Below, piece after piece: positions 11,790 through 20,565 of a DNA stretch of 64,000 nucleotides (position 1 is its first letter; the number at the start of each line of letters is the position of its first letter). The notes under the pieces were generated by a model. It was given only the letters and a program-made list of their open reading frames with translations, had not been told where the DNA came from and made no database searches. Origin of the DNA: Nansenia antarctica (lineage: Eukaryota > Chordata > Actinopteri > Argentiniformes > Microstomatidae); contig OZ022341.1 in NCBI GenBank assembly GCA_963989245.1, forward strand, positions 66,639,657 through 66,703,656, in the 5' to 3' direction. Made by a program: the position numbers and the translations under genes.

Positions 11790-12185
11790 TTAGCCACTTT
11801 AGGAGACAAATAACACAGGAAAAGCTGTGCGCACCGCTCCCTCCGACGGTGCAACGGTGGGGTTTTGATCGAGTCACAACAAAACTCACGAGGCCTTCGC
11901 GGCTTACATGACTTTATTCTAACCGGAGGCAAGTCTGCTCGCTGGCCCGTTTGCATTTGGACCCCAACTCGGCACCACCGGTGACTTTTGGCCCGTTATT
12001 CGCGAGGAGAAAACACAGGCGCCCAAGTATTTCGCCAGCTAAGACTGCTGAGCAGGGGTGGTTGAGTCTGCACGGTTCTCATGCCGCGTTTAAGGACAGC
12101 CCCCTGCTCCGGGTTGAGCTTCATTCTCACAGAGCAGCTTTGCAGACTAGTTGGTTTACCGGAACGAATGAGACTTTCTACAGAC
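11790..12185 (+). promoter_or_regulatory. H1 upstream region with AAACACA box (left)
   Basis: About 400 bp upstream of H1 are conserved with the inverted region upstream of the second H1 (47663-48085). The H1-specific AC box AAACACA is at 12011-12017, and a GTTTAAG TATA-like sequence lies near 12089. The AC box is the classical S-phase element of vertebrate H1 genes. Further upstream, TGGACAACGAGTG at about 11755 also occurs upstream of the H2B genes. Confidence 0.75.
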
Positions 12186-12821
12186 ATGGCAGAAGTCGCA
12201 CCAGCACCAGCCCCCGCGCCGGCCAAGAGCCCCAAGAAGAAGGCAGCAGCCAGGCCCAAGAAAGCAGCTGGCCCCAGCGTTGGCGAGCTCATCGTGACGG
12301 CCGTGTCCGCATCCAAGGAGAGGAGCGGTGTGTCTCTGGCCGCGCTCAAGAAGGCGCTGTCGGCCGGTGGCTACGACGTGGAGAAGAACAACTCCCGCGT
12401 CAAGGTCGCCGTCAAGAGCCTCGTCACCAAGGGCACTCTGCTCCAGCTCAAGGGCACCGGGGCCTCCGGCTCTTTCAAGCTGAACAAAAAAGCCGCCGAG
12501 GCGGTCAAGAAGCCGGCGAAGAAAGCCGCCGCCCCGAAACCCAAGAAGGCGGCCACAAAGAAGCCCGCCGCTGCCAAGAAGTCTCCGAAGAAGGCAAAGA
12601 AGCCCCCTGCGGCCAGGAAGTCTCCCAAGAAGGCAAAGAAGCCCGCGGCAGTCACCAAGAAGGCCACCAAGAGCCCCAAGAAAGTCAAGAAGGCCACACC
12701 GGTCAAGAAGGCTCCGGCTAAGAGCCCCAAAAAGGCCGTCAAGGCAGCCAAGCCCAAGGTAGCCAAACCCAAAACGGTGAAGCCCAAGGCAAAGAAGGCA
12801 GCCCCAAAGAAGAAGTATTGA
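12186..12821 (+). CDS. H1: Linker histone H1 (left), stop codon altered by LINE
   Basis: A 211-residue linker histone that binds the nucleosome dyad and linker DNA. It has an Ala/Pro/Lys N-tail (MAEVAPAPAPAP), a winged-helix globular domain at about residues 30-100 (GPSVGELIVTAVSASKERSG to GTGASGSFKLN), and a Lys/Ala/Pro tail with repeated KSPKK motifs. I chose the ATG at 12186 because MAEVAP is the conserved start; the open frame extends 35 codons upstream only by chance. The natural end is lost. A LINE inserted at 12818 inside the stop codon, so the frame now reads one extra Tyr before a TGA supplied by the element. The original stop and the stem-loop lie beyond the LINE at 14909-14971. Confidence 0.95.
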   Translation: MAEVAPAPAPAPAKSPKKKAAARPKKAAGPSVGELIVTAVSASKERSGVSLAALKKALSAGGYDVEKNNSRVKVAVKSLVTKGTLLQLKGTGASGSFKLNKKAAEAVKKPAKKAAAPKPKKAATKKPAAAKKSPKKAKKPPAARKSPKKAKKPAAVTKKATKSPKKVKKATPVKKAPAKSPKKAVKAAKPKVAKPKTVKPKAKKAAPKKKY

Positions 12822-14908
12822 TTGATTGATTGAAAACTTTATTAGAAGATTTGCAGAAGTAGGTACAAGAAAGTACATATTACATACAAGGTCAACTAAC
12901 AGGATAAAAACCCAAGAAAGCCACTGGCTTATTTCAATTGGGGTCCTTGATTCTCAATTCATCGTTACATGTAAGACAGACAAAAAAGCTAGTACTATCT
13001 ACAAGATAATACAGACAAATAACTATTACTATCTACAAGATAAACACACATCCATCATGGGAAGAACAATACAACGAAACATAAGGTATGTACAGCGGGT
13101 AGGACAGGTGGGGACATACACCACAGGTGGGGGCGGGGGACAAAACACAAAGTATGTACAGTGGGTAGTTCGGGTCTTTTAATCTGATTTTTGATTTAGA
13201 GGGTCCAGTTACGGATTGCAGCCTCCTGTAAATGTTTTTTGAGAGTGGTTTTGAAGGTGGGCAGTGTTTTGCACTCCTTTAAGATTATAGGAAGGGCGTT
13301 CCACATTTTTACTGCATAGTTTGCAAACGAGTTTAACCCCTTGTTTGTGGTGCAACGCGGTTGAACGTGGTTCGTGGAGCTTCCTCTGGTGTTGTATGTG
13401 TGGACGTTGTTCACTTTTTGGAAGTATGTTGACAGGTACTTGGGTGTCTTTGTGGTGTAGCGTATCTTGAAGACCAGGCCCAGTGCAAGCTGCTGCACTC
13501 TGTCAACTACTCGTAGCCAATCAAGGCTCAAAAAATGAGCAGCGGTTAGATGTGTCCTTGGGTTGAGGCCTAGCAGAAGCCTAACCAGTTTATTTTGGGC
13601 TGTCTGGAGTCTTGTTTTATGGGCCTTTGTGGTTCTATAGTACCATGATGTTACGGCATAGTCGAAGTGACATTGAATGAGAGCTCCTGATAGGGTCCTC
13701 AGTGTGTTTTTACTGACAAGTGAGGATATCCTGTACAAGAATCTAGTTCTATGGTTCACTTTTTTGATTACTTTTGCTGCCATTTTATCTCCGGAAAGAT
13801 TTGCCTCTAAGATGGAGCCCAGGTATGTAATATCCTCTTTTCTTGTGATATTAATGTTACCCACTTTTATTTTAAAATTTTCAGCCTTTCTGAGTTTAGA
13901 TGGGGATCCGTATAGGATGGTTTCAGTTTTACCTAGGTGTATTGATAGTTTATTGTCAGCTAGCCAGATGCAGATTCTACTCAGTTCAGTGCTTAGCGCT
14001 TTTTCCACCTGCAATATGTCCCTGTCAGAGACCAGCAGAGCCGAGTCATCCGCGAACAGGAACAAATTGCAATCACATGCTGATGACATGTCATTCACAT
14101 ATATTAGGAACAGTAAAGGTCCCAAAATGCTTCCTTGTGGAACGCCGCAGGTCACTGGGAGGGGGGGGGACAGTGTTCCGTTCACACTAACCACCTGTTC
14201 CCTCCCCTCTAAGTAGGATTGCATCCAGCTCACCGATGTTCTATCGAACCCAATTGCTTTCAGTTTATCTAACAATATGTGGTGATCTACTGTGTCGAAG
14301 GCCTTCTGGAGGTCCAGCATGACCATGCCGCAGAACTTGCCCGAGTCCACCTCATGGTTGATGTGGTCGTTCAAATAGAGAAGGCATGTGTCAGTGGAAT
14401 GGGATGTTCTGAATCCTGATTGAAATTCATACATCAGCTTTTTTTCGGTAAGGTACCTATCGACCTGTTCATAAACTATTTTTTCCATAAGTTTCGAGAT
14501 GGAATTAAGAATAGAAACAGGTCGGTAGTTGCCTGGGTCTAATTTTCTTCCTTTTTTATACAGTGGGGTTACCCTTGCTATTTTAAAGTCAAGGGGGACG
14601 TGTCCCTGTTTGATGGAGAGGTTTATTATGTGGGTGATGATTGGGGTAATGGAGGCAGCTGAGTCTTTTAGAAATCTGGCTGGAATATTGTCATGGCCCG
14701 TGGCCTTTTCTGAGTGTAGAGCGCCTAGCTTTTTAAACACCTCATCGTTTGACACCATGGAGAGTTTAAAATCATCATTGCGTACACCCAGTTTATTGTA
14801 GAACTCACGGATGTGCTCTACACCATAACGCCCTGAGTGGGGTGGTAGATTGTTAACTAATTTAGTGGCTATGGTTGTAAAGAAAGTGTTTAAGCACTTA
14901 GCCAACAT
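12818..14908 (-). mobile_element. LINE inserted in the H1 stop codon
   Basis: A 5'-truncated non-LTR retrotransposon of about 2.1 kb, inserted antisense to H1. On its own strand it ends in a TCAA tandem tail (seen here as TTGATTGATTGATTGA at 12818-12833). A short AGTA target duplication flanks it (12814-12817 and 14909-14912). A related but shorter copy with the same tail lies at 36653-37273, nearly identical over the shared part. Its RT motifs place it in the broad CR1/L2/Rex1-like group; I cannot name the clade with certainty. Confidence 0.92.
13196..14908 (-). CDS. Non-LTR reverse transcriptase (5'-truncated, open)
   Basis: About 570 residues stay open from the truncation point to a TAA. 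They contain the fingers/palm motifs of a LINE reverse transcriptase in order: PLYKKGRKLDPGNYRPVSIL, FQSGFRTSHSTDT, MLDLQKAFDTVDHHIL, GVPQGSILGPLLFLIYVNDM, the catalytic FADD, then LGKTE and the C-terminal DYAVTSWY and YNTRGSS segments common in CR1/L2-type elements. The apurinic endonuclease part is missing because of 5' truncation. The absence of stops suggests a recent insertion. The first few residues read into the flanking H1 3' UTR. Confidence 0.92.
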   Translation of the reverse strand: MLAKCLNTFFTTIATKLVNNLPPHSGRYGVEHIREFYNKLGVRNDDFKLSMVSNDEVFKKLGALHSEKATGHDNIPARFLKDSAASITPIITHIINLSIKQGHVPLDFKIARVTPLYKKGRKLDPGNYRPVSILNSISKLMEKIVYEQVDRYLTEKKLMYEFQSGFRTSHSTDTCLLYLNDHINHEVDSGKFCGMVMLDLQKAFDTVDHHILLDKLKAIGFDRTSVSWMQSYLEGREQVVSVNGTLSPPLPVTCGVPQGSILGPLLFLIYVNDMSSACDCNLFLFADDSALLVSDRDILQVEKALSTELSRICIWLADNKLSIHLGKTETILYGSPSKLRKAENFKIKVGNINITRKEDITYLGSILEANLSGDKMAAKVIKKVNHRTRFLYRISSLVSKNTLRTLSGALIQCHFDYAVTSWYYRTTKAHKTRLQTAQNKLVRLLLGLNPRTHLTAAHFLSLDWLRVVDRVQQLALGLVFKIRYTTKTPKYLSTYFQKVNNVHTYNTRGSSTNHVQPRCTTNKGLNSFANYAVKMWNALPIILKECKTLPTFKTTLKKHLQEAAIRNWTL

Positions 14909-14955
14909 AGTAAACATTCAAAGTGTTCTTTCCGACACCATTTGTACCACAAAAA

Positions 14956-14971
14956 GGCTCTTTTAAGAGCC
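14956..14971 (+). terminator. Histone stem-loop of left H1, displaced by LINE
   Basis: Perfect GGCTCT-TTTA-AGAGCC hairpin with AAAAA before and ACCCACA after. Preceding TTTGTACCACAAAAA matches the sequence before the stem-loop of the right H1. It now lies about 2.1 kb beyond the H1 stop because of the LINE at 12818-14908. Confidence 0.93.
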
Positions 14972-15488
14972 ACCCACATTTTCGTAAAAACGCATTATCA
15001 TCCATGACGACAGAAAAAGTCGAGTGTTTATTTTAGTATTTTACACCAGTGTCAACCACGGACTTACACACACGACAATCATGGTTTTACTTATTGAGTA
15101 AATAATGAGCAGTAATGAGAGATTTGACATCTAGGTCTAGTTTACACTTTGACGCTATAAAGTGTCACTCGGTAGATCTGTGTGCGGGAGAGGATGGTGG
15201 GGGTATGACAGTGTCCATAAAGTTGCATATAATATCAACATATACAGATAGTTCCTCTTTCCGTTACACCATTACGTTATATTTGGACAGAAAGGCGGGA
15301 GATAACAGAACACTTTTCGCTCAGTCAGGAGTAACGTACTACAGAGAGCTGGGAACGCACTTCACAATGTTATATACGTATCAATTATATATTATTATTA
15401 TATTATGACATATACTAGTTTTAGTATATTGAATATGTCATGTCAGGTCTTCTGACGCTGGTTTTCTCTGTGTACCACATGTACAAAA
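14972..15488. other. Intergenic, nothing recognised
   Basis: No gene or known element was identified between the H1 stem-loop and the LINE tail. Only short chance reading frames are present. Confidence 0.5.
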
Positions 15489-15768
15489 GAAGAGATTTGG
15501 TGAGGCTGCATTCTCATTTTATGCACCCAAATTGTGGAATGCACTGCCAGTTTACATTAGGGATGCAACCTTAGCACATATGTTCAAGTCAAGACTAAAA
15601 ACCCATCTTTTTAATATTGCCTTTAAATGACTAAATAATTAAATTAAGATTATAAAAACCCATCCTTTTAATATTGCATTTAAATTACAAAATAATTAAA
15701 TTAAGATTATATCATGATTAAAGCACTTTGAGCTGCAACGTTTGCAGGAAAAGCGCTATACAAATAAA

Positions 15769-15821
<53 letters not shown>

Positions 15822-15826
15822 GTGGG
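15489..15826 (+). mobile_element. L2-like LINE 3' end with ATT microsatellite
   Basis: The last coding stretch reads RFGEAAFSFYAPKLWNALPV, then a segment ending FKSRLKTHLFNIAFK and a stop. This is the typical L2-type reverse transcriptase C-terminus. It is followed by the 3' tail AAAGCACTTTGAGCTGCAAC and an ATT repeat at about 15770-15820. Everything upstream is truncated. A related tail lies inverted at 23405-23470. Confidence 0.85.
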
Positions 15827-15849
15827 ACGAGTTTGATTTAAACTTCGAA

Positions 15850-16040
15850 TTCTGGCGCGCGAGGGAAACTCACAAAGACAGAAGTGTCACAATCTCTGTC
15901 TCTTGATTGGATGAGGTGACATCGACCCAGTGGCCAATGAACGCCGTCAAGGCGAGCTATAACAACGACGCTCCAAGCGGCAGAACTGTTATCTGAAATT
16001 CTTTTCTTCATCTTGTTTGAGATCCCGCTAAACCGTCACC
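15850..16040 (+). promoter_or_regulatory. H2A promoter (left, orphaned)
   Basis: ATTGG lies at 15906-15910, CCAAT at 15934-15938 and TATAA at 15958-15962, followed by a 5' UTR of about 75 bp. The same arrangement stands upstream of the intact H2A (inverted, 46371-46428). It drives only a 21-codon H2A stub. Confidence 0.8.
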
Positions 16041-16105
16041 ATGTCAGGAAGAGGCAAAACTGGAGGCAAGGCCAGAGCCAAGGCAAAGACCCGCTCTTCT
16101 CGCGC
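16041..16105 (+). pseudogene. H2A N-terminal stub
   Basis: The first 21 codons of H2A (MSGRGKTGGKARAKAKTRSS, then R and a partial Ala codon) match the intact H2A at 45911-46297. Homology stops abruptly at 16105/16106 and unrelated AT-rich sequence follows. The histone fold, C-terminus and stem-loop are absent from this arm. The break is not at the DIRS boundary (16299), so a separate deletion or insertion caused it. Confidence 0.95.
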
Positions 16106-16298
16106 AATAAAGTACAGTGGTTACAATAGTGCAAAGTACGATGATATGAAATGCAATATAATATAATACAGTAAGGTATTCATTTACTCCAATGGTATAC
16201 AAGTAATCCAGTAGTGCGCGATGCTTATAATACTGTAGTGAACCGTGTTGTTGTTTGGTTGAAGCAAGTAGGTAAATGATATAAATCAGGACAAAGGA
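16106..16298. other. Unrecognised spacer between H2A break and DIRS
   Basis: About 190 bp of AT-rich sequence with no coding or repeat signature that I recognise. It may be the residue of another insertion that truncated H2A. Confidence 0.4.
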
Positions 16299-16301
16299 AA
16301 C

Positions 16302-16473
16302 GATAGTTATGGAGATAGACTCCAGTTCTATGAGTGGAGCGGAGCCCCATAGGGGAGCTCTGCTCCTATTGGTTTACCCGCTACCTAAAGTAGCCAATGA
16401 CTGAATTTTTCAATGCCTGCGCCCGCCTGGGGTGCTATATAAAGGGGTGTACTTCGCTCCCTCATTCTCCCAA
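16302..16473 (-). repeat. DIRS copy 1 right inverted terminal repeat
   Basis: The outer end has its own 43-bp extension (GATAGTTATGGAGATAGACT and onward). It then runs into the block shared with the left repeat (22395-22522, inverted), which includes GGAGCTCTGCTCCTATTGG and the TATATAAAGG box. Unequal outer extensions are characteristic of DIRS-1 elements. Confidence 0.9.
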
Positions 16474-16519
16474 ACATACAAAACAGCCGGGTTTGAACGA
16501 GTCGAAGTGGGCCAGCAGC

Positions 16520-16625
16520 CCTATGGGGCTCCGCTCCACTCATAGAACTGGAGTCTATCTCCATAACTATCGTTCTATATCGTGGAGCTCCGCCCCATAG
16601 GGGAGCTCTGCTCCTATTGGTTTAG
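16520..16625 (-). repeat. DIRS copy 1 internal complementary region
   Basis: The 16520-16571 half is the inverse complement of the element's right extremity (16302-16350). The 16575-16625 half is the inverse complement of its left extremity (22490-22540). They are joined by a single GTT at 16572-16574. This reproduces the head-to-tail junction of the circularised element, as expected of the template that aligns the ends in DIRS-1 replication. Confidence 0.92.
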
Positions 16626-16769
16626 GCGGAGCGAGCGAGGCCAAATGTACCCCCACTGAGACTATTAATCCGAAAACAATCTCAGCGGCACCCGGAGCTG
16701 ACCACTGATGTTGGTTCAAGACAACCGTAAAAAGTTGGCCCAACCCACACGAGTCTGCTCCACTGATCT

Positions 16770-17577
16770 AGCCCTTACGTGAGCACGCAGGGTTGTAGAT
16801 CTAACAGAACATGTCCTGGAGGAGGGTCCCCTCCCCAGGCACATCCGTAATCATCCTGACAGCACTTGAATAGCATCCCCAACCAGGGTAATCCAAGTGC
16901 CATCCCCACTACATCAGTCCTCAGCAAACTGAGGACAGAGTGAGAAAAGGATGAGGAAGAAATATCACTTACCTAACCCTTACGTTGGGTTGTTGATCTA
17001 ACAGACATGTCCTGGAGGAGGATCCCTCCCCAGGCACATCCGTATTCATCCTGACAGCACTTGAATAGAATCCCCATGACCAGGGTAATCCAAGTGCCCT
17101 TCCCACAACATCAGTCATCAGCAAAACTGAGGACAGAATGAGAAAGGATTGAGGAAGAATATCACTGACCTAACCCTTACGTGAGCACGTAGGGTTGTAG
17201 ATCTAACGGAACATGTCCTGGAGGAGGGTCCCCTCCCCAGGCACATCCGTAATCATCCTGACAGCACTTGAATAGAATCCCCAACCAGGGTAATCCAAGT
17301 GCTTTCCCCACTACATCAGTCATCAGCAAACTGAGGACAGAATGAGAAAAGGATGCGGAAGAAATATCACTGATCTAACCCTTACGTGAGCACGTAGGGT
17401 TGTTGATCTAACGGAACATGTCCTGGAGGAGGGTCCCCTCCCCAGGCACATCCGTATTCATCCTGACAGCACTTGAATAGAATCCCCATGACCAGGGTAA
17501 TCCAAGTGCCTTCCCCACTACATCAGTCATCAGCAAAACTGAGGACAGAATGAGAAAAGGATGAGGAAGAAATATCT
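16770..17577 (-). repeat. Four 205-bp tandem repeats in DIRS 3' region
   Basis: Units start near 16770, 16974, 17169 and 17375. Each carries CCCTTACG, usually followed by the near-palindrome ACGTGAGCACGT, then AACATGTCCTGGAGGAGG, a CCAAGTGC segment and a polypyrimidine stretch on the minus strand. Copy 2 of the element has three units (58031-58640). They lie between the recombinase gene and the internal complementary region. Their role is unknown. Confidence 0.9.
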
Positions 17578-18660
17578 TTCAAGTAATACCGTACAAAAGG
17601 TGATGGCGACGACCAAGACGCTGCCTCACATATCTCCTCCACTCCCACGCCCCTGAGAATGGCCACTGATGTGGCCATGCCCCTGGTGGAATGAGCCCGA
17701 ATGCCAGTCGGCACGGGCTGCCCCTTCGATAGCCTCGCAAATCCAATGGGACAGCCTCTGCTTCGAGAGTGGTGCCCCGGCTTTCTGTCCGCCGTAGCAG
17801 ATCAGAAGCTGGGGAGAAGATCTCAGTCCTGCCGTGCGCTTCACATATTGTGCCAACGCGCGCACCGGACATAGACAATGTAAACGCCTCTCCCTCTCTC
17901 CGTCGTGAGGAGGAGGAAAAAAGGCGCTCAGAGCACAGCTCTGAACCCTAAACCCACGATTAACCTCAGGGATAAAAGCCGGGTTAGGGCGTAACACAGC
18001 TTTTGTTTCGTCATCAGATATGATCAAACAATCTGCCCGTGTCGAGAGAGCACATAAATCACTCACTCGCTTAGCCGTAGTCAAGGCGAGGAGTAGACTC
18101 GTCTTGAGAGACAATAAACGCAACGACACAGTGTCAATGGGTTCGAATGGGGGCACGCACAGCGCCTCTAGCACAATCGACAGGTCCCATTTTGGCATTA
18201 GAGTCCTATGAGGGCGTCTAAGCCTACACACTCCAGTCAAAAAACGCTTAACCAGCGAATGACTGAACAGTGTCGTTGTCGCAAAACCCTCATGACAAGC
18301 TGAGATGGCAGCCGCGTAAACTTTAATAGTTCCCGCCGCCAATCCCTTGTCAAACAGTGACTGTAAGAAGCACAAGAACGTTTCGACCCGACAGCAGACT
18401 GGGTCAACGTCCTGTCCCTCACACCACTGTGTAAACACTCGCCAGCGCGCCGCATATCCCTTTGCAGTGGATTGCGCGCACGCACTCTGAATGGTCTGAA
18501 TGACCGCGTCTGTCAGACCCCTGCGTTCTAACAAATCCCTCAGTAACCAGGCCATGAGGGGGCCCCCCATCATAGGCGGCCCCCTCACCAAGCCTCTGGC
18601 TTGAGAGAGTGCATCTTGTCGATGAGGTATGGGCCATGGGCCCTCTACCAACATCTCCAT
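17523..18660 (-). pseudogene. DIRS tyrosine recombinase (frameshifted), copy 1
   Basis: A phage-integrase-type tyrosine recombinase that would join the circular DNA product into the genome. The N-terminal core-binding part (RDLLERRGLTDAVIQTIQSA onward) and the box A Arg region (LLALTTAKRVSDLCALS) are in the 18660 frame. The HxxR motif (HSTR at 17682-17693) and the catalytic Tyr region (FVRYYLKDI) are in a different frame, reached after a small indel between the CEAI and SKG segments at about 17715-17740. The same shift occurs in copy 2. As it stands the long frame lacks HxxR and Tyr, so the protein would be inactive unless the ribosome shifts. Confidence 0.88.
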
Positions 18661-18672
18661 CAGTTCCGGAAA

Positions 18673-20565
18673 CTACGGGGCTCCGGGACGGTCCGGGGCT
18701 ACAAGAATTAACTCTAGCCTCTCTGACCTCACTCGTGCCAACAGTGGGAGGATAGATGTCAGGGGTGGGAACGCGTATAACAAGACCCTCGGCCATGGGT
18801 GGTGTGCGAATGCATCGACTCCCAATGGCGGGTTGTCCTGTTCGCGCAGGGAGAACCAAAGGCGACACTGCGCATTCGTCCGGGACGCAAACAGATCCAC
18901 TTCTGCTTGCCTGAACCGTGCCCAAATCAGAGACACAATGGAGGGTGCTAACCTCCAGTCGTCGTCCCTCGGGCCTCCCCGTGATAACAGATCTGCTCTT
19001 TCGTTGAGCAGACCTGGAATGTGGAGAGCTTTTAGCGAACTCAGGTGTGTGACAGCCCACAGCCATATATCTGTCGCTAGGCGATGAAGTGACGCTGAGC
19101 GTACTCCCCCTTGGCGATTGATGTATGCTACTGTTGTCCTGTTGTCGGATCTGACTAACACGTCCAGATCCTTTAACACCGGGGCAAAATGAAGTAGCGT
19201 TAACTTCACCGCCTCGAGTTCCAGCAGGTTGATGTGACGCGTCTCTAACGGTCCCCATCTTCCTGCCACCGAACCTGCCTGACACACTCCTCCCCACCCA
19301 GTCAACGACGCGTCCGTGAAGACTGGGTAGTGGGATGCCGGTCTGCCCATGGCGACTCCGCGCGCGATGACGCGCGGGTCTCTCCAGTAGCTCAGGTCGG
19401 TCTTGACCGATCTCAGTATTACAATCAACTTGCGACGGTGTCTCACTGGATTCAGTCGCAGTCGTGCGAACCACCTCTGCAGTCTGCGCATGTGTAATAG
19501 GCCTAAGGGGACCACTACATGGGCTGCAGACATCAGTCCTAGTAAGGACATCATTGACAGAGCGGTGATTGTATTTGTCACTCGACACACCCGGAGAGCT
19601 GACGTCAGTGTCGCTCTCCGTGGTGCCGATAAACTGGCCCTCATCTTGGCAGTATCCAACTGAATGCCTAGATAGGAAAACTGTTGAGCCGGCCACGGAG
19701 CACTCTTTGTCCAGTTGACAGCTAACCCCAGCTGAGTGAGGTGCTGCACCAGTGAGGTTGCGTCCCGAATGGCTCGATTTGGGCATTGGGCCAAGACCAG
19801 TAGGTCGTCGAGATATGCTAATATGCGTATCCCGTTTCGCCTCAGTGGTTCGAGTGCTGTCTGCACGCATTTGGAGAAAGTTCGAGGAGCAAGCGCGTAC
19901 CCGAAGGGCAGGCACGTGTACTCGTAAACCTTCCCTTGGAAGGGAAAACGTAGAAATTTCCTGTGCCTCTCTGTGATTGGCACATGAAAATACGCGTCCC
20001 TCAGGTCTATGCTGATTCCGTAGTCGCCTTTCTGTATACAAGACAGAAGGCGCCTCGTTGTCAACATACGAAAGGGGCGTTTCGCCACTCTCTCGTTGAG
20101 GACCCTTAAATCTAGTATGGGTCTCATGCCTCCGGATTTCTTTGGGACAAGGAAATACGGGGAGTACCACCCCATGTCCCACTGGTCCCTCGGAACCATT
20201 GTCACTGCGCCCTTTGTTAGGAGATTCGTAATCTCCTCCTGGAGCGCACGTGTTTTTATCGGGCAGGACAAAACAGTCTCTCTCACGCCCCTGAAGGGCG
20301 GAGGAGGCTGAATGAACTGTAGTGCATATCCCCTCCTCAATGTCCTGTCCAGCCAGCCCGACAGAATACCTGCCCCTTCTAGCCATTCTGCATAACGCAA
20401 CGACAGCGGCTGGGCCATCTGTTGTGGTGCAGTCGACAGAAAAAGCTTGAATTTCTGTATGACCCCAGCCGCCGCTGCACACCGAGGAGGTGGCACAGCC
20501 CAAGGTGGGGTCATTTCGAAAGGGATGGGCTGCCGTCTGTAAAGAGTGTTTGCTATGTGTAACAA
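18673..20565 (-). CDS. DIRS reverse transcriptase-RNase H, copy 1
   Basis: About 630 residues with the order typical of DIRS: a leader, RT motifs (PYFLVPKKSGGMRPILDLR, DYGISIDLRDAYFHVPI, FPFQGKVYEYTCLPFGYALA), the catalytic YLDD at 19804-19815, then RNase H (VFTDASLTGWGGV, HINLLELEAV, VRSDNRTTVAYIN) and a downstream VDLFASRTNAQCRLWFSL segment common in DIRS polyproteins. The frame ends at a TAG (18673-18675), where copy 2 has TGG; beyond it the same frame continues into the recombinase. The original product was therefore probably one RT-RH-recombinase polyprotein. The frame overlaps the gag reading frame for its whole length. Confidence 0.9.
   Translation of the reverse strand: MLHIANTLYRRQPIPFEMTPPWAVPPPRCAAAAGVIQKFKLFLSTAPQQMAQPLSLRYAEWLEGAGILSGWLDRTLRRGYALQFIQPPPPFRGVRETVLSCPIKTRALQEEITNLLTKGAVTMVPRDQWDMGWYSPYFLVPKKSGGMRPILDLRVLNERVAKRPFRMLTTRRLLSCIQKGDYGISIDLRDAYFHVPITERHRKFLRFPFQGKVYEYTCLPFGYALAPRTFSKCVQTALEPLRRNGIRILAYLDDLLVLAQCPNRAIRDATSLVQHLTQLGLAVNWTKSAPWPAQQFSYLGIQLDTAKMRASLSAPRRATLTSALRVCRVTNTITALSMMSLLGLMSAAHVVVPLGLLHMRRLQRWFARLRLNPVRHRRKLIVILRSVKTDLSYWRDPRVIARGVAMGRPASHYPVFTDASLTGWGGVCQAGSVAGRWGPLETRHINLLELEAVKLTLLHFAPVLKDLDVLVRSDNRTTVAYINRQGGVRSASLHRLATDIWLWAVTHLSSLKALHIPGLLNERADLLSRGGPRDDDWRLAPSIVSLIWARFRQAEVDLFASRTNAQCRLWFSLREQDNPPLGVDAFAHHPWPRVLLYAFPPLTSILPLLARVRSERLELILVAPDRPGAP

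Noticed and set aside
11477..11911. 144-residue frame upstream of H1
   Set aside because: Overlaps the conserved H1 upstream region and a dispersed repeat; no domain and no conservation in the right-arm equivalent.
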